Source: Flagellimonas flava (GTDB taxonomy: Bacteria; Bacteroidota; Bacteroidia; Flavobacteriales; Flavobacteriaceae). From it: a DNA stretch of 64,000 nt. How positions within the stretch are numbered: the stretch's first letter is position 1; each line of letters starts with the position of its first letter. The notes under the pieces are model-generated. The model was not told the origin of the DNA. It did no database searches and saw only the letters and a list, made by a program, of their open reading frames with translations. Shown in pieces: positions 36,521-44,594 of the stretch. A program made the position numbers and the translations under genes. The stretch is taken from positions 1 to 64,000 of the forward strand of contig NZ_FQWL01000004.1 in the NCBI RefSeq assembly GCF_900129665.1, read 5' to 3'.

Positions 36521-37828
36521 ATGAAATTAAAACTTGCACTGCACTGGAAAATTTTGATTGGGATGGGGTTGGGTGTGGCCTTGGGTCTTCTAATGTCCAC
36601 GTTCGAAGGTGGGAAAGAAATAGTTCAGGATTGGATAAAACCTTTTGGGAAAATCTTTATCAATGCCCTTAAATTGATTGCCATTCCCTTGATATTGGCA
36701 GCCTTGATAAAAGGAGTTTCAGATTTGAAGGATATCAGCAAACTCTCAAAAATGGGTGGTAGAACAATCGGCATTTATCTGACCACTACGGTTATTGCGG
36801 TGAGTATAGGTTTGTTTTTAGTTAATTTGATACAACCCGGAACCTCCATAACCGAGTCCACACGAACCGAAATGGTTTCGAATTATACCGAAAGTACCCA
36901 AGCCTACAAGGAAACAGCAAAATCCAGACAACAAGAGGGGCCTTTGAAACCTTTGGAAGATTTGGTGACCGATAACATCTTCGCCTCCGCAACAAGCAAT
37001 AGGAATATGTTACAAGTAATTTTCTTTGCCATATTTTTTGGGATTGGGTTGATTTTGATTCCGCAGGAAATGGGTAGTACGGTAAAGCATTTTTTCGATG
37101 GTTTTAATGAGGTCATCCTAAAAATGGTAGATCTTATAATGCTAACTGCGCCCTATGGGGTATTTGCTTTACTCGCTGCAATCGTTGTGGAAGCACCTAG
37201 CGTTGACTTGTTTAAAGCTTTGGCATGGTATTCCACAACGGTTATTATTGGCCTTGGGATTATGATAGGGATATATACCGTATTGGTTTTTGTCTTCACA
37301 AAACGAAGTCCGAAGTTTTTCATCAATGGCATTTCACCAGCTCAATTGTTGGCTTTTTCTACAAGTTCCAGCGCGGCAACTTTACCGGTTACCATGGAGC
37401 GGGTCACGGAACATTTGGGGGTAGAAGAAGAGGCCGCCAGTTTTGTATTGCCCATAGGAGCTACTATAAACATGGATGGTACGAGTTTGTACCAAGCGGT
37501 AGCAGCGGTTTTTATAGCACAAGCCTTTGGGATGGATCTTGATTTTTCCACCCAATTGGGCATTATTGCCACTGCCACATTGGCCTCAATAGGGTCAGCA
37601 GCAGTTCCGGGGGCCGGGATGGTAATGTTGGTTGGGGTGATGGGATATGCGGGGATTCCTGAAGCGGGGCTTGCCCTGATTTTTGCAGTAGATAGACCAT
37701 TGGATATGCTCAGGACATCTGTCAATGTTACTGGGGATGGTGCAGTATCGATGCTTGTGGCCAAATCCGTTGGGAAACTAGGTGCTCCGAAAGTGAAAAA
37801 TTGGGATGACAATTATCCATCCGTATAA
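36521..37828 (+). CDS. Dicarboxylate/amino acid:cation symporter, glutamate/aspartate type
   Basis: 435 residues with eight helices and two re-entrant loops. The hairpin-1 serine motif SSSAATLP, the helix-7 motif NMDGT and the helix-8 block DRPLDMLRTSVNVTGD (391-406) are intact. Aligned to the archaeal GltPh, Asp395, Arg398, Thr399, Asn402 and Asp406 fall on Asp394, Arg397, Thr398, Asn401 and Asp405; Arg at that site binds the side-chain carboxylate of glutamate or aspartate. It therefore most likely imports acidic amino acids with sodium or protons across the inner membrane. It starts 20 bases after the racemase gene, making it the natural uptake step for the product of that enzyme. Confidence 0.92.
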   Translation: MKLKLALHWKILIGMGLGVALGLLMSTFEGGKEIVQDWIKPFGKIFINALKLIAIPLILAALIKGVSDLKDISKLSKMGGRTIGIYLTTTVIAVSIGLFLVNLIQPGTSITESTRTEMVSNYTESTQAYKETAKSRQQEGPLKPLEDLVTDNIFASATSNRNMLQVIFFAIFFGIGLILIPQEMGSTVKHFFDGFNEVILKMVDLIMLTAPYGVFALLAAIVVEAPSVDLFKALAWYSTTVIIGLGIMIGIYTVLVFVFTKRSPKFFINGISPAQLLAFSTSSSAATLPVTMERVTEHLGVEEEAASFVLPIGATINMDGTSLYQAVAAVFIAQAFGMDLDFSTQLGIIATATLASIGSAAVPGAGMVMLVGVMGYAGIPEAGLALIFAVDRPLDMLRTSVNVTGDGAVSMLVAKSVGKLGAPKVKNWDDNYPSV

Positions 37829-37850
37829 CATAAACTAAATACTCCCTTCC

Positions 37851-39101
37851 ATGAAAAGAATGAAAACTTTAAACGTAATATGTCGCAGAGGGCTTTTTGG
37901 CTTGCTGGGAATTCTATTCCTGGTGCAATGTTCTGGACCAAAAAAGGTTCGTTTTGAAATACCTGTTGACACTAGGGACAAGCCAATTTCGCTTCAAACG
38001 AAACGGAAGTACGAGTTTAAGGAGATGGGGGTTTGGGTTGGAAATGAGTTTGACGGAGCGCGTCTAAATGGTGCTTTTCCACTAAATGATTCGACCATTG
38101 CACTGCGATTTGATCCGGAAAATACCCCCATTAATAAAAGTCCTTATTATGCTTTTGAGACTGGGTCAGACACCTCAAAAACCATTTATTTCAAATTTGA
38201 GTATCCGGATGGTTTCGAACATCGCTATGAACCAAAGAGGAAACAGGGTGGCAAATGGAGTATAATTGATTCTGTCAATGTGCTAAGTGCAGATGAGGGC
38301 ATTTTTCTCAAATTGAAGCTAGGTTCTGAACCCCAGATAGTGGCAGCTCAAGAAATCAACACTTCCACGGATGTGGAGCAGTGGTATATGAACCGCATCG
38401 TAGAACCTCATGACTTTGTGAAATTAAAAAGTGCGGGGCAATCTACCATGGGAAGAAACCTGCCGGTATTGGAACTATCGTTTGGAGAAGTGGAAGACAA
38501 GCCAATCGTTGTTCTGCTGACCAGGCAACATCCTCCAGAAGTAACCGGATTTTTCGCATTTCAACATTTTTTGGAAGCCTTGGTGGGTCAAGGTACTTTG
38601 ACGCAAGAGTTTTTGAAAAAGTATAGGGTCTTGGCGTTTCCAATTATGAACCCAGATGGGGTTGACCTGGGACATTGGAGGCATAATGCCAATGGGGTCG
38701 ATTTAAATCGCGATTGGTCCAAATACCACCAACAAGAAATCAAAAATGTGGTGTCTTACGTTACGGCGGCTTCAAAAATGGGTGGCAGTATTGTCTTGGG
38801 ATTGGATTTTCATTCAACCTATGAGGATGTCTTCTACACCAATGTTACTCGGGAGGGTACCAGTTTGCCCAATTTTATTTCAGATTGGTTCGAGGTTTTG
38901 GAAAGGGATATTCCAAGCTATGTGGTGAATGAAAAACCATCTAATAGTACACGTCCGGTGTCAAAGGGATGGTTTTTATATGGGCAAAATGCCACAGGCA
39001 TTACTTATGAAATTGGTGATCATACCCCAAAAGAAAGAATAGCCGAAATTGGGACCCAATCGGCCATAGCCATGATGGAAATCCTGTTAAAGGGAAAGTA
39101 A
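37851..39101 (+). CDS. M14 family zinc carboxypeptidase lipoprotein (second copy)
   Basis: 416 residues. A lipoprotein signal ends at Cys27 (FLVQC). Same layout as the gene at 32216: an N-terminal beta domain then M14 peptidase with RQHPPE zinc ligands, RHNANGVDLNRDW, LDFHSTYED with the third zinc His, and the catalytic Glu in GITYEIGDH. The shared motifs mark the two as paralogs that bracket the D-aminoacylase, racemase and symporter genes. They may differ in the residue removed. It is the last gene of the operon, 22 bases after the symporter, and is followed by a hairpin. Confidence 0.9.
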   Translation: MKRMKTLNVICRRGLFGLLGILFLVQCSGPKKVRFEIPVDTRDKPISLQTKRKYEFKEMGVWVGNEFDGARLNGAFPLNDSTIALRFDPENTPINKSPYYAFETGSDTSKTIYFKFEYPDGFEHRYEPKRKQGGKWSIIDSVNVLSADEGIFLKLKLGSEPQIVAAQEINTSTDVEQWYMNRIVEPHDFVKLKSAGQSTMGRNLPVLELSFGEVEDKPIVVLLTRQHPPEVTGFFAFQHFLEALVGQGTLTQEFLKKYRVLAFPIMNPDGVDLGHWRHNANGVDLNRDWSKYHQQEIKNVVSYVTAASKMGGSIVLGLDFHSTYEDVFYTNVTREGTSLPNFISDWFEVLERDIPSYVVNEKPSNSTRPVSKGWFLYGQNATGITYEIGDHTPKERIAEIGTQSAIAMMEILLKGK

Positions 39102-39128
39102 TGCCCTGTCCCAATTAGGACAAGGCAT
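39101..39128. terminator. Hairpin at the end of the scavenging operon
   Basis: ATGCCCTGTCC pairs with GGACAAGGCAT with one mismatch and a six-base loop. It lies between convergent operons; the T-run is weak (TAAAATTATTT). Confidence 0.5.
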
Positions 39129-39186
39129 AAAATTATTTCAATGCCAAGTGAAACTCCTTGAATGGTTTCAGGACCTGTAGCAAATA

Positions 39187-39624
39187 CTAGGCAGATTCGC
39201 CTTTTGATACAAAAAGATTATCTATTTCCAGATACTTATCCTTGAGCAAGTTTAGGGCAAAAGCCGCAGCTGAGGCAGTAAATACGGAATAGTCAAAGGA
39301 ACCTTTAATGTTGGATGAGAAGGTAATCGCCAACGCAAACATCAACAATAGATAACCTGAAAGTTTGGCGAAAAACTCCGTTTTAAACCCAATGAGCAGA
39401 AATAGGGCAAATAGTACCTCCAATACTGTGGCAACAAAAGCAACTGCCGGAATTATAGACTCTGGAAACCAAGGGTTCATGGCTTGGGTACTTTGGACAA
39501 ACACCTCCCAATTTCCCCAAGAATATAGGCCCTCGGGCCAAAAACCAAGTCGGTCGGCCACAGCTGATAAAAAGGCAGTTCCCAGGGAAACGCGCAAAAA
39601 TAACTTTACAAATTTTGAATTCAT
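39187..39624 (-). CDS. DoxX family membrane protein
   Basis: 145 residues with four hydrophobic helices and the DoxX pattern (FLRVSLGTAFLSAVADRLGFW near the start, then PAVAFVATVLEVLFALFLLIG). DoxX-like proteins are small inner-membrane proteins linked in different bacteria to quinone, thiosulfate or redox-stress functions; a precise role is not assigned here. ATG 39624 is used instead of the TTG at 39645. It lies directly downstream of the Crp/Fnr gene in the same direction, and an 18-base FNR/CRP-like palindrome sits in the gap. Confidence 0.8.
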   Translation of the reverse strand: MNSKFVKLFLRVSLGTAFLSAVADRLGFWPEGLYSWGNWEVFVQSTQAMNPWFPESIIPAVAFVATVLEVLFALFLLIGFKTEFFAKLSGYLLLMFALAITFSSNIKGSFDYSVFTASAAAFALNLLKDKYLEIDNLFVSKGESA

Positions 39625-39670
39625 AGGTTTAGGATTTTGAAGCAAAATTAGGGAGCTAAAGTCCGTTGGC

Positions 39671-39688
39671 TTTTGACAATTGTCAAAA
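39671..39688. promoter_or_regulatory. CRP/FNR-type palindrome before doxX
   Basis: TTTTGACAATTGTCAAAA is a perfect 18-base palindrome. TTGAC-N4-GTCAA closely follows the FNR/CRP family site TTGAT-N4-ATCAA. It lies in the 66-base gap between the Crp/Fnr-family gene and doxX, so the regulator probably controls doxX directly. Confidence 0.6.
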
Positions 39689-39690
39689 AA

Positions 39691-40242
39691 TCAAATGGAT
39701 TTCCTAATGCGGCTTAATGTCTCTTGGGTCATGCCCAAATAGGAGGCGATATGGCCCAAATTGACACGCTGGATAATCTGGGGACGCGTGCGCACTAGGT
39801 TTTCATAGCGTTCTTTTGCCGAAAAGAAAAGAAATTCTTCAATTCTGTCCGCACCTTCGGTGTACATACGTTCAAGTACCAAACGAACGTATTTCTCGTA
39901 TTCTGGATGTTGCGATAACAGCTCTTGCAATGTTTTATAGGAAATGGAGAATACCGTGCTATCTTCCAGCAATTCTACGTGGTAACGGCTTTTCTTCAGA
40001 CTTATGATACTGTCCACAGCGGTAATAACCTCGCCTTCTGATGCCAAATGGACCGTGATATCCTTACCGTCCTTATAAAAGAATGTTCTGGCCAGCCCCT
40101 CCTGAATGAGGAAGATCTCCTTACAAACCGCACCTTGTTCATGTAATAGCTGGTTCTTGGGAAAGTTACGTTGCTCCATCAGTTCAAAAATCTTGGTAAC
40201 AAGATCAAAGGGAACAATACCATCCAAATGATTGAAATTCAT
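39691..40242 (-). CDS. Crp/Fnr family transcriptional regulator
   Basis: 183 residues. The N-terminal cyclic-nucleotide-binding-type beta-roll covers about 1-120 (NQLLHEQGAVCKEIFLIQEGLARTF split over strands), followed by the dimer helix and a C-terminal winged helix ending LGHIASYLGMTQETLSRIRK. The protein lacks an obvious Cys cluster for an FNR iron-sulfur centre and the usual cAMP-binding RS/T pair is not evident, so the ligand is unknown. A matching palindrome follows its stop codon in front of doxX. Confidence 0.88.
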   Translation of the reverse strand: MNFNHLDGIVPFDLVTKIFELMEQRNFPKNQLLHEQGAVCKEIFLIQEGLARTFFYKDGKDITVHLASEGEVITAVDSIISLKKSRYHVELLEDSTVFSISYKTLQELLSQHPEYEKYVRLVLERMYTEGADRIEEFLFFSAKERYENLVRTRPQIIQRVNLGHIASYLGMTQETLSRIRKSI

Positions 40243-40295
40243 GGTGGTTGTGTAAGTTTTTTGATGATGTACTGCAAATTTAGGCGAAAGCGCAT

Positions 40296-40324
40296 AGAAA
40301 AAGCCAAGGTTTTAACTTGGCTTT
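40296..40324 (-). terminator. Rho-independent terminator after the EthD gene
   Basis: AAGCCAAG/CTTGGCTT, an 8- to 9-bp stem. Read on the minus strand it is followed by five T. It separates the EthD gene from the Crp/Fnr gene. Confidence 0.75.
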
Positions 40325-40384
40325 AAACTCTTTAACTGAACATAACCCAGCTGACAGCTGATTGGGTTTGGAATAACTTAAATG

Positions 40385-40795
40385 TTATTCAAGTACCTCA
40401 CTGATTTGGATTATCGGTTGGGTGTTGGTATAGTTTGGAATATCACCTACAATTTGTTGGGCATGGGGTCCGAAAGAATTCTGATAAGCCGAAAGCTGAT
40501 CGAAATATAAATAGCCGATGGCTAAATAAGGCATTGGATCATCTGGGGTTCGACCACCCATACCTTTATCAATTTCCAGCAGTTTTAAGGAATCACCCAG
40601 CAAGTCAGCTACCATGGGCATGTGTTTGTTGGAATAATAATCCATATCGAAGTTCTTTCCATCCCCATTGGGATACATGATGGTTACCTTCACCATGCCT
40701 TTTTTACTTTTTGGGTTCTCGTTGGATACGGACACTTGACAACTGGCTAGATATAATAGGCCACCGATAAGGGCTAATATAAATTTGGTTTTCAT
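40385..40795 (-). CDS. EthD domain lipoprotein
   Basis: 136 residues. A lipoprotein signal ends at Cys19 (YLASC). The mature part is an EthD-type dimeric alpha/beta-barrel of the ferredoxin-like kind: VKVTIMYPNGDGKNFDMDYY, NKHMPMVADLLGD, then FDQLSAYQNSFGPHAQQIVGDIPNYT. EthD proteins occur beside ring-degrading or redox enzymes and their chemistry is uncertain. A secreted version is uncommon. No partner enzyme is next to it. Confidence 0.8.
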   Translation of the reverse strand: MKTKFILALIGGLLYLASCQVSVSNENPKSKKGMVKVTIMYPNGDGKNFDMDYYSNKHMPMVADLLGDSLKLLEIDKGMGGRTPDDPMPYLAIGYLYFDQLSAYQNSFGPHAQQIVGDIPNYTNTQPIIQISEVLE

Positions 40796-40909
40796 TGTAT
40801 TATGGTTTGATGATGTGTATAAGTTAATACATTTCTTGCGGGATTGAACGAATGCTTTGGGTGAAACTTAAGTCTTGCACAAAAACATTGGATATCGTGA
40901 TATAAAACA

Positions 40910-40943
40910 AAAACCCAGAAAATCAATTGATTTTCTGGGTTTT
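40910..40943 (-). terminator. Terminator after tRNA-Leu
   Basis: A 34-base perfect palindrome (arm AAAACCCAGAAAATCAA) immediately downstream of tRNA-Leu on the minus strand, with T-rich sequence after it. Confidence 0.85.
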
Positions 40944-40946
40944 GTG

Positions 40947-41031
40947 TACTCGAGGCGGGACTTGAACCCGCACGGCCACAATGGCCATTGGATTTTAAGT
41001 CCAACGTGTCTACCAATTCCACCACTCGAGC
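40947..41031 (-). tRNA. tRNA-Leu (anticodon TAA)
   Basis: 85 bases. Acceptor arms GCTCGAG/CTCGAGT (first pair G-U), class II long variable arm (ATGGCCATTGTGGCCGT region), anticodon stem TTGGA/TCCAA with loop CTTAAAA, giving anticodon TAA, and T-arm GCGGGTTCAAGTCCCGC. Discriminator A; CCA is not encoded. It reads UUA/UUG leucine codons. Confidence 0.95.
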
Positions 41032-41043
41032 CGGACCTAAACA

Positions 41044-41069
41044 AAAAAACGCTGCAAGCAGCGTTTTTT
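41044..41069. terminator. Hairpin between the two tRNA genes
   Basis: AAAAAACGCTG pairs perfectly with CAGCGTTTTTT around the loop CAAG. It can end transcription in either direction and touches the 3' end of tRNA-Gly. Confidence 0.7.
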
Positions 41070-41144
41070 GGAGCGAAAAACGGGATTCGAACCCGCGACC
41101 TCCACCTTGGCAAGGTGATGCTCTACCAACTGAGCTATTTTCGC
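41069..41144 (-). tRNA. tRNA-Gly (anticodon GCC)
   Basis: 76 bases including an encoded CCA. Acceptor arms GCGAAAA/TTTTCGC, D-arm AGCTCAGTTGGTAGAGC, anticodon stem CACCT/AGGTG around TTGCCAA, anticodon GCC, T-arm CGGGTTCGAATCCCG. Discriminator T as usual for bacterial glycine tRNA. Confidence 0.95.
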
Positions 41145-41149
41145 ATTTT

Positions 41150-41176
41150 AAAGAACAAAGCACTTTTTTCAAGTGC
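41150..41176 (-). terminator. Hairpin between mutS and tRNA-Gly
   Basis: GCACTT/AAGTGC with a five-base loop, followed on the minus strand by TTTGTTCTTT. It could end mutS transcription. A TAAATTTG -7-like element for the tRNA lies just upstream on the minus strand (41182-41189). Confidence 0.55.
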
Positions 41177-41218
41177 GGATGCAAATTTAATATATTTCTC
41201 CAAAATAGAAAGAATTTT

Positions 41219-43840
41219 TTAGGACGAAGCAGTTTTCTTTTTACTTAATAGCCGTTTGATCTCATTTAACTTCATCAAAGCTTCCACTGGGGTAAGGGTA
41301 TCTATGTCCAAATGCAAAATTTCATCCTTGATCTCTTCCAAAAGCGGGTCATCAAGGTTGAAAAAACTTAGCTGCATCTCATTTTGAACCCCTTGCAGTT
41401 TGTCCGTCATCTCTTCGCTGGAGTGTGATTTTTCCAACTTTTTCAGAATTTTGTTGGCCTTTTGGATAACCTGTTGTGGCATTCCGGCCATTTTGGCAAC
41501 GTGAATTCCAAAGCTGTGTTCACTACCTCCTGGGATTAGTTTTCTGAGGAAAAGTACATTGTCCTTGAGTTCCTTTACCGAGACATTGTAATTTTTGATG
41601 CGGCCAAAGGTAGACGTCATCTCATTGAGTTCATGGTAATGAGTCGCAAAGAGGGTTTTGGCCCGCGAAGGATGCTCATGCAAATATTCCGAAATGGCCC
41701 AGGCAATGGAAATACCATCATAGGTGCTGGTTCCCCTACCAATTTCATCCAGAAGCACCAAACTCCGTTCCGAAAGGTTGTTTAGGATGGATGCCGTCTC
41801 GTTCATTTCTACCATAAAGGTGGATTCACCCATGGAAATGTTATCACTGGCACCGACCCGCGTGAAGATTTTGTCCACCATGCCAATGTTAGCCTCCGAG
41901 GCGGGAACAAAACTTCCCATTTGTGCTAGGAGCACAATAAGCGCGGTTTGGCGAAGAATGGCAGATTTACCACTCATATTTGGCCCGGTAATCATAATGA
42001 TCTGTTGTTCCTCGCGGTTGAGGATCACATCATTGGTAACATAGGTTTCTCCCAAGGGTAATTGCCTTTCAATGACCGGATGCCTTCCATCTTTGATGTG
42101 CAGTGCTGTTGAATCGTTCATTTGGGGTTGTACATAATGATGTTCCTTGGCAAGCTGGGAAAAACCGCAGAGGCAATCCAGTTGGGCAATTAATTGTGCA
42201 TTTTGCTGCACCGGGACAATATATTCCTGCATCCATACCAACAATTGCTCAAAAAGCTGTTGTTCCAGTTGATAAATGCGTTCCTCTGCACCAAGAATTT
42301 TAGCCTCGTATTCTTTTAATTCCTCTGTGATATAGCGCTCTGCATTCACTAAGGTCTGTTTCCGAATCCAACTTTCGGGAACCTTGTCCTTGTGGGTATT
42401 CCGTACTTCGATATAATACCCGAAGACATTGTTGGAAGCAATTTTAAGCGAGGTGATACCAGTTTGTTCGGTCTCTCGTTCCAGCATTTTATCCAGGTAA
42501 TCCTTGCTCGAAAATGCTAGGTTCCGAAGTTCGTCCAGTTCCTCAGAGTAGCCGGTGGCTATGGTTTGTCCTTTCAATAGATTCACTGGTGCTTCTTCAT
42601 GGAGCACCTCTTTTATCTTGTGTCGCAGCGACTCGCAAGCATCCAACTGCTGTCCTATAAGATTCAAGGACCCGTTTGGACTTTCCAAAGCAAGCTGTTT
42701 AATGGGAACCACCGCTTCTAAGGAGTTTTTAAGTTGGATGACCTCCTTAGGGTTGATTTTGCCTGTAGCCAGTTTGGAAATCAACCGTTCCAAATCCCCG
42801 ATTTGTTTGATCCAGTGCTGTGTTTTTTCCAGGAGTGTCTCTTCTTCGGAAAGATGGGCCACAACCTGATGCCGCTGCTGGATTTGTCCAAGATTTTTTA
42901 AGGGTAATGCCAACCAGCGTTTCAGCAGACGTCCTCCCATTGGGGATATTGTCTTATCGATGATATCCAAAAGCGTTATGGCATTGAGGTTGGTGGAATG
43001 GTAGAGTTCCAAATTCCGAATGGTGAACCGATCCATCCAAACATATTGCTCTTCGGCGATCCGATGTATTTTGGTAATATGCTGCAGCTGCTTGTGCTGG
43101 GTCTCCGACAAGTAGTGCAATACAGCTCCCGAAGCCACAATTCCATGGGAGAGCTGGTCTATTCCAAAACCTTGAAGAGTTTTGGTTTTAAAATGGTTGG
43201 TAAGGCTCTCATGTGCATAATCATCCTGAAAAATCCAATCTTCCAGAAAAAAACTATGGAACTGCGTTCCGAAGACCTCAATAAATTCCTTCTTATGATT
43301 TTTGGATACCAATACCTCATTGGGACCAAAATTTTGCAACAGTTTGTCTACCTGTTCGGCCGAACCTTCAGAGGTAAGAAATTCCCCAGTGGAAATGTCC
43401 AAAAAGGACACTCCAAATTTGTTTCGTCCAAAATGGACCGCACATAGAAAATTGTTGTTTTTGGCGGATAGGATATCGTCATTGAGTGCAACTCCAGGTG
43501 TTACCAACTCGGTAACCCCTCTTTTTACTATGCTTTTGGTGAGTTTAGGATCTTCCAGTTGATCACAAATGGCCACACGTTGGCCCGCTTTGACCAATTT
43601 TGGCAAATACGTGTTGAGCGAATGGTGAGGAAAACCTGCCAATTCGGTCTTATCTCCCCCATTGTTTCTATGGGTGAGGATGATTCCGAGAATTTTGGAG
43701 GCCTTGACCGCGTCTTCACCAAAGGTTTCATAGAAATCCCCAACCCGAAACAGCAATAATGCATCAGGATGTTTGATCTTGATGGTATTGTATTGCTGCA
43801 TTAAAGGAGTAACCTTCTTGGGTTTTGATGAAGCGGCCAC
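41219..43840 (-). CDS. mutS: DNA mismatch repair protein MutS
   Basis: 873 residues, the normal length. The N-terminal mismatch-binding domain has Phe36-Tyr-Glu38 in GDFYETF at the same numbering as E. coli. The connector, core and clamp domains follow, then the ATPase with Walker A GPNMSGKS (about 610), the [14 protein letters not shown] Walker B/signature region and the ATHYHEL switch. It recognises mismatches and recruits MutL. The start codon appears to be GTG at 43840: no in-frame ATG lies close upstream, and the next Met (residue 14) would cut into the conserved TPLMQQY stretch. It is transcribed divergently from the SpoU methyltransferase gene. Confidence 0.97.
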   Translation of the reverse strand: MAASSKPKKVTPLMQQYNTIKIKHPDALLLFRVGDFYETFGEDAVKASKILGIILTHRNNGGDKTELAGFPHHSLNTYLPKLVKAGQRVAICDQLEDPKLTKSIVKRGVTELVTPGVALNDDILSAKNNNFLCAVHFGRNKFGVSFLDISTGEFLTSEGSAEQVDKLLQNFGPNEVLVSKNHKKEFIEVFGTQFHSFFLEDWIFQDDYAHESLTNHFKTKTLQGFGIDQLSHGIVASGAVLHYLSETQHKQLQHITKIHRIAEEQYVWMDRFTIRNLELYHSTNLNAITLLDIIDKTISPMGGRLLKRWLALPLKNLGQIQQRHQVVAHLSEEETLLEKTQHWIKQIGDLERLISKLATGKINPKEVIQLKNSLEAVVPIKQLALESPNGSLNLIGQQLDACESLRHKIKEVLHEEAPVNLLKGQTIATGYSEELDELRNLAFSSKDYLDKMLERETEQTGITSLKIASNNVFGYYIEVRNTHKDKVPESWIRKQTLVNAERYITEELKEYEAKILGAEERIYQLEQQLFEQLLVWMQEYIVPVQQNAQLIAQLDCLCGFSQLAKEHHYVQPQMNDSTALHIKDGRHPVIERQLPLGETYVTNDVILNREEQQIIMITGPNMSGKSAILRQTALIVLLAQMGSFVPASEANIGMVDKIFTRVGASDNISMGESTFMVEMNETASILNNLSERSLVLLDEIGRGTSTYDGISIAWAISEYLHEHPSRAKTLFATHYHELNEMTSTFGRIKNYNVSVKELKDNVLFLRKLIPGGSEHSFGIHVAKMAGMPQQVIQKANKILKKLEKSHSSEEMTDKLQGVQNEMQLSFFNLDDPLLEEIKDEILHLDIDTLTPVEALMKLNEIKRLLSKKKTASS

Positions 43841-43912
43841 AGTAGATGTTTTATTTCGTGAACGATTTGAACGAATGTACCGTTTTCCACCTATCCCAAA
43901 AATTTTTGTTGA

Positions 43913-43920
43913 TATTTTTG
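43913..43920 (+). promoter_or_regulatory. -7 promoter element before the SpoU methyltransferase gene
   Basis: TATTTTTG matches TAnnTTTG 19 bases before the start codon in the mutS divergent gap. The -33 element is not clear. Confidence 0.4.
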
Positions 43921-43938
43921 CAGTTATAGTTGAAAAAT

Positions 43939-44472
43939 ATGAGCCGGAAACTAGAGAACAGTGAGTTGAATCGATTGGATGTTGAATCTTACAAGACAGC
44001 TAAAAAAACACCGATCATTCTTATTCTCGATAACATCAGAAGTTTGAACAATATCGGTTCTGTTTTTAGAACAGCGGATGCCTTCCTGATCCAGAAGATT
44101 TATTTATGTGGAATTACTGCCACGCCCCCGCACAAGGATATCCGAAAAACTGCTTTGGGTGCTACGGAAAGCGTGGATTGGGAATACCGGGAAAGCACCT
44201 TGGATTTGGTACGGGAACTTAGACAACAGGGTGTGAGGACCATCGCTATTGAACAGGCTGAAAATGCGACCATGCTGAATACGTTTTTACCAGGGTCAGA
44301 TACCTCCCTGGCCCTTATTTTTGGTAATGAGGTAAAAGGGGTTTCGCAGGAAGTGGTGACAGCGAGCGATGAAGTTCTGGAAATCCCACAATTTGGCACA
44401 AAACACTCCTTGAATATCTCCGTAAGTGCAGGGGTAGTGGTGTGGGATATTTGGTCTAAACTCAATGTTTAA
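43939..44472 (+). CDS. TrmH/SpoU family RNA methyltransferase
   Basis: 177 residues. The three SPOUT motifs are present: [25 protein letters not shown] and [17 protein letters not shown]. These form the knotted S-adenosylmethionine site of 2'-O-ribose methyltransferases. The protein lacks the extra N-terminal domain of rRNA enzymes such as RlmB and is close in size to a minimal SpoU enzyme, so a tRNA target is plausible, but the exact nucleotide cannot be read. ATG 43939 is preferred over TTG 43930. Confidence 0.9.
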   Translation: MSRKLENSELNRLDVESYKTAKKTPIILILDNIRSLNNIGSVFRTADAFLIQKIYLCGITATPPHKDIRKTALGATESVDWEYRESTLDLVRELRQQGVRTIAIEQAENATMLNTFLPGSDTSLALIFGNEVKGVSQEVVTASDEVLEIPQFGTKHSLNISVSAGVVVWDIWSKLNV

Positions 44473-44502
44473 AAAAGAAAAAAGCCCTGATATTTCAGGG
44501 CT
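44471..44502 (-). terminator. Terminator after folK-dNK
   Basis: AGCCCTGA/TCAGGGCT stem with loop TATT. On the minus strand it is followed by TTTTTTCTTTTTT, so it serves the minus-strand folK fusion gene; it also lies after the plus-strand methyltransferase. Confidence 0.8.
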
Positions 44503-44594
44503 AAACATATAGTTTGAGTTAGTTAGTTTCTCGATTAGAGAGGTCTAATAAAATAAAACCATTCGTTATATCCAAACATTTTCCAAAAATTCTC

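Noticed and set aside
40792-41248. Several overlapping open frames across the tRNA pair
   Set aside because: They cover two clear tRNA genes and their terminators, and their translations are low in typical protein features.
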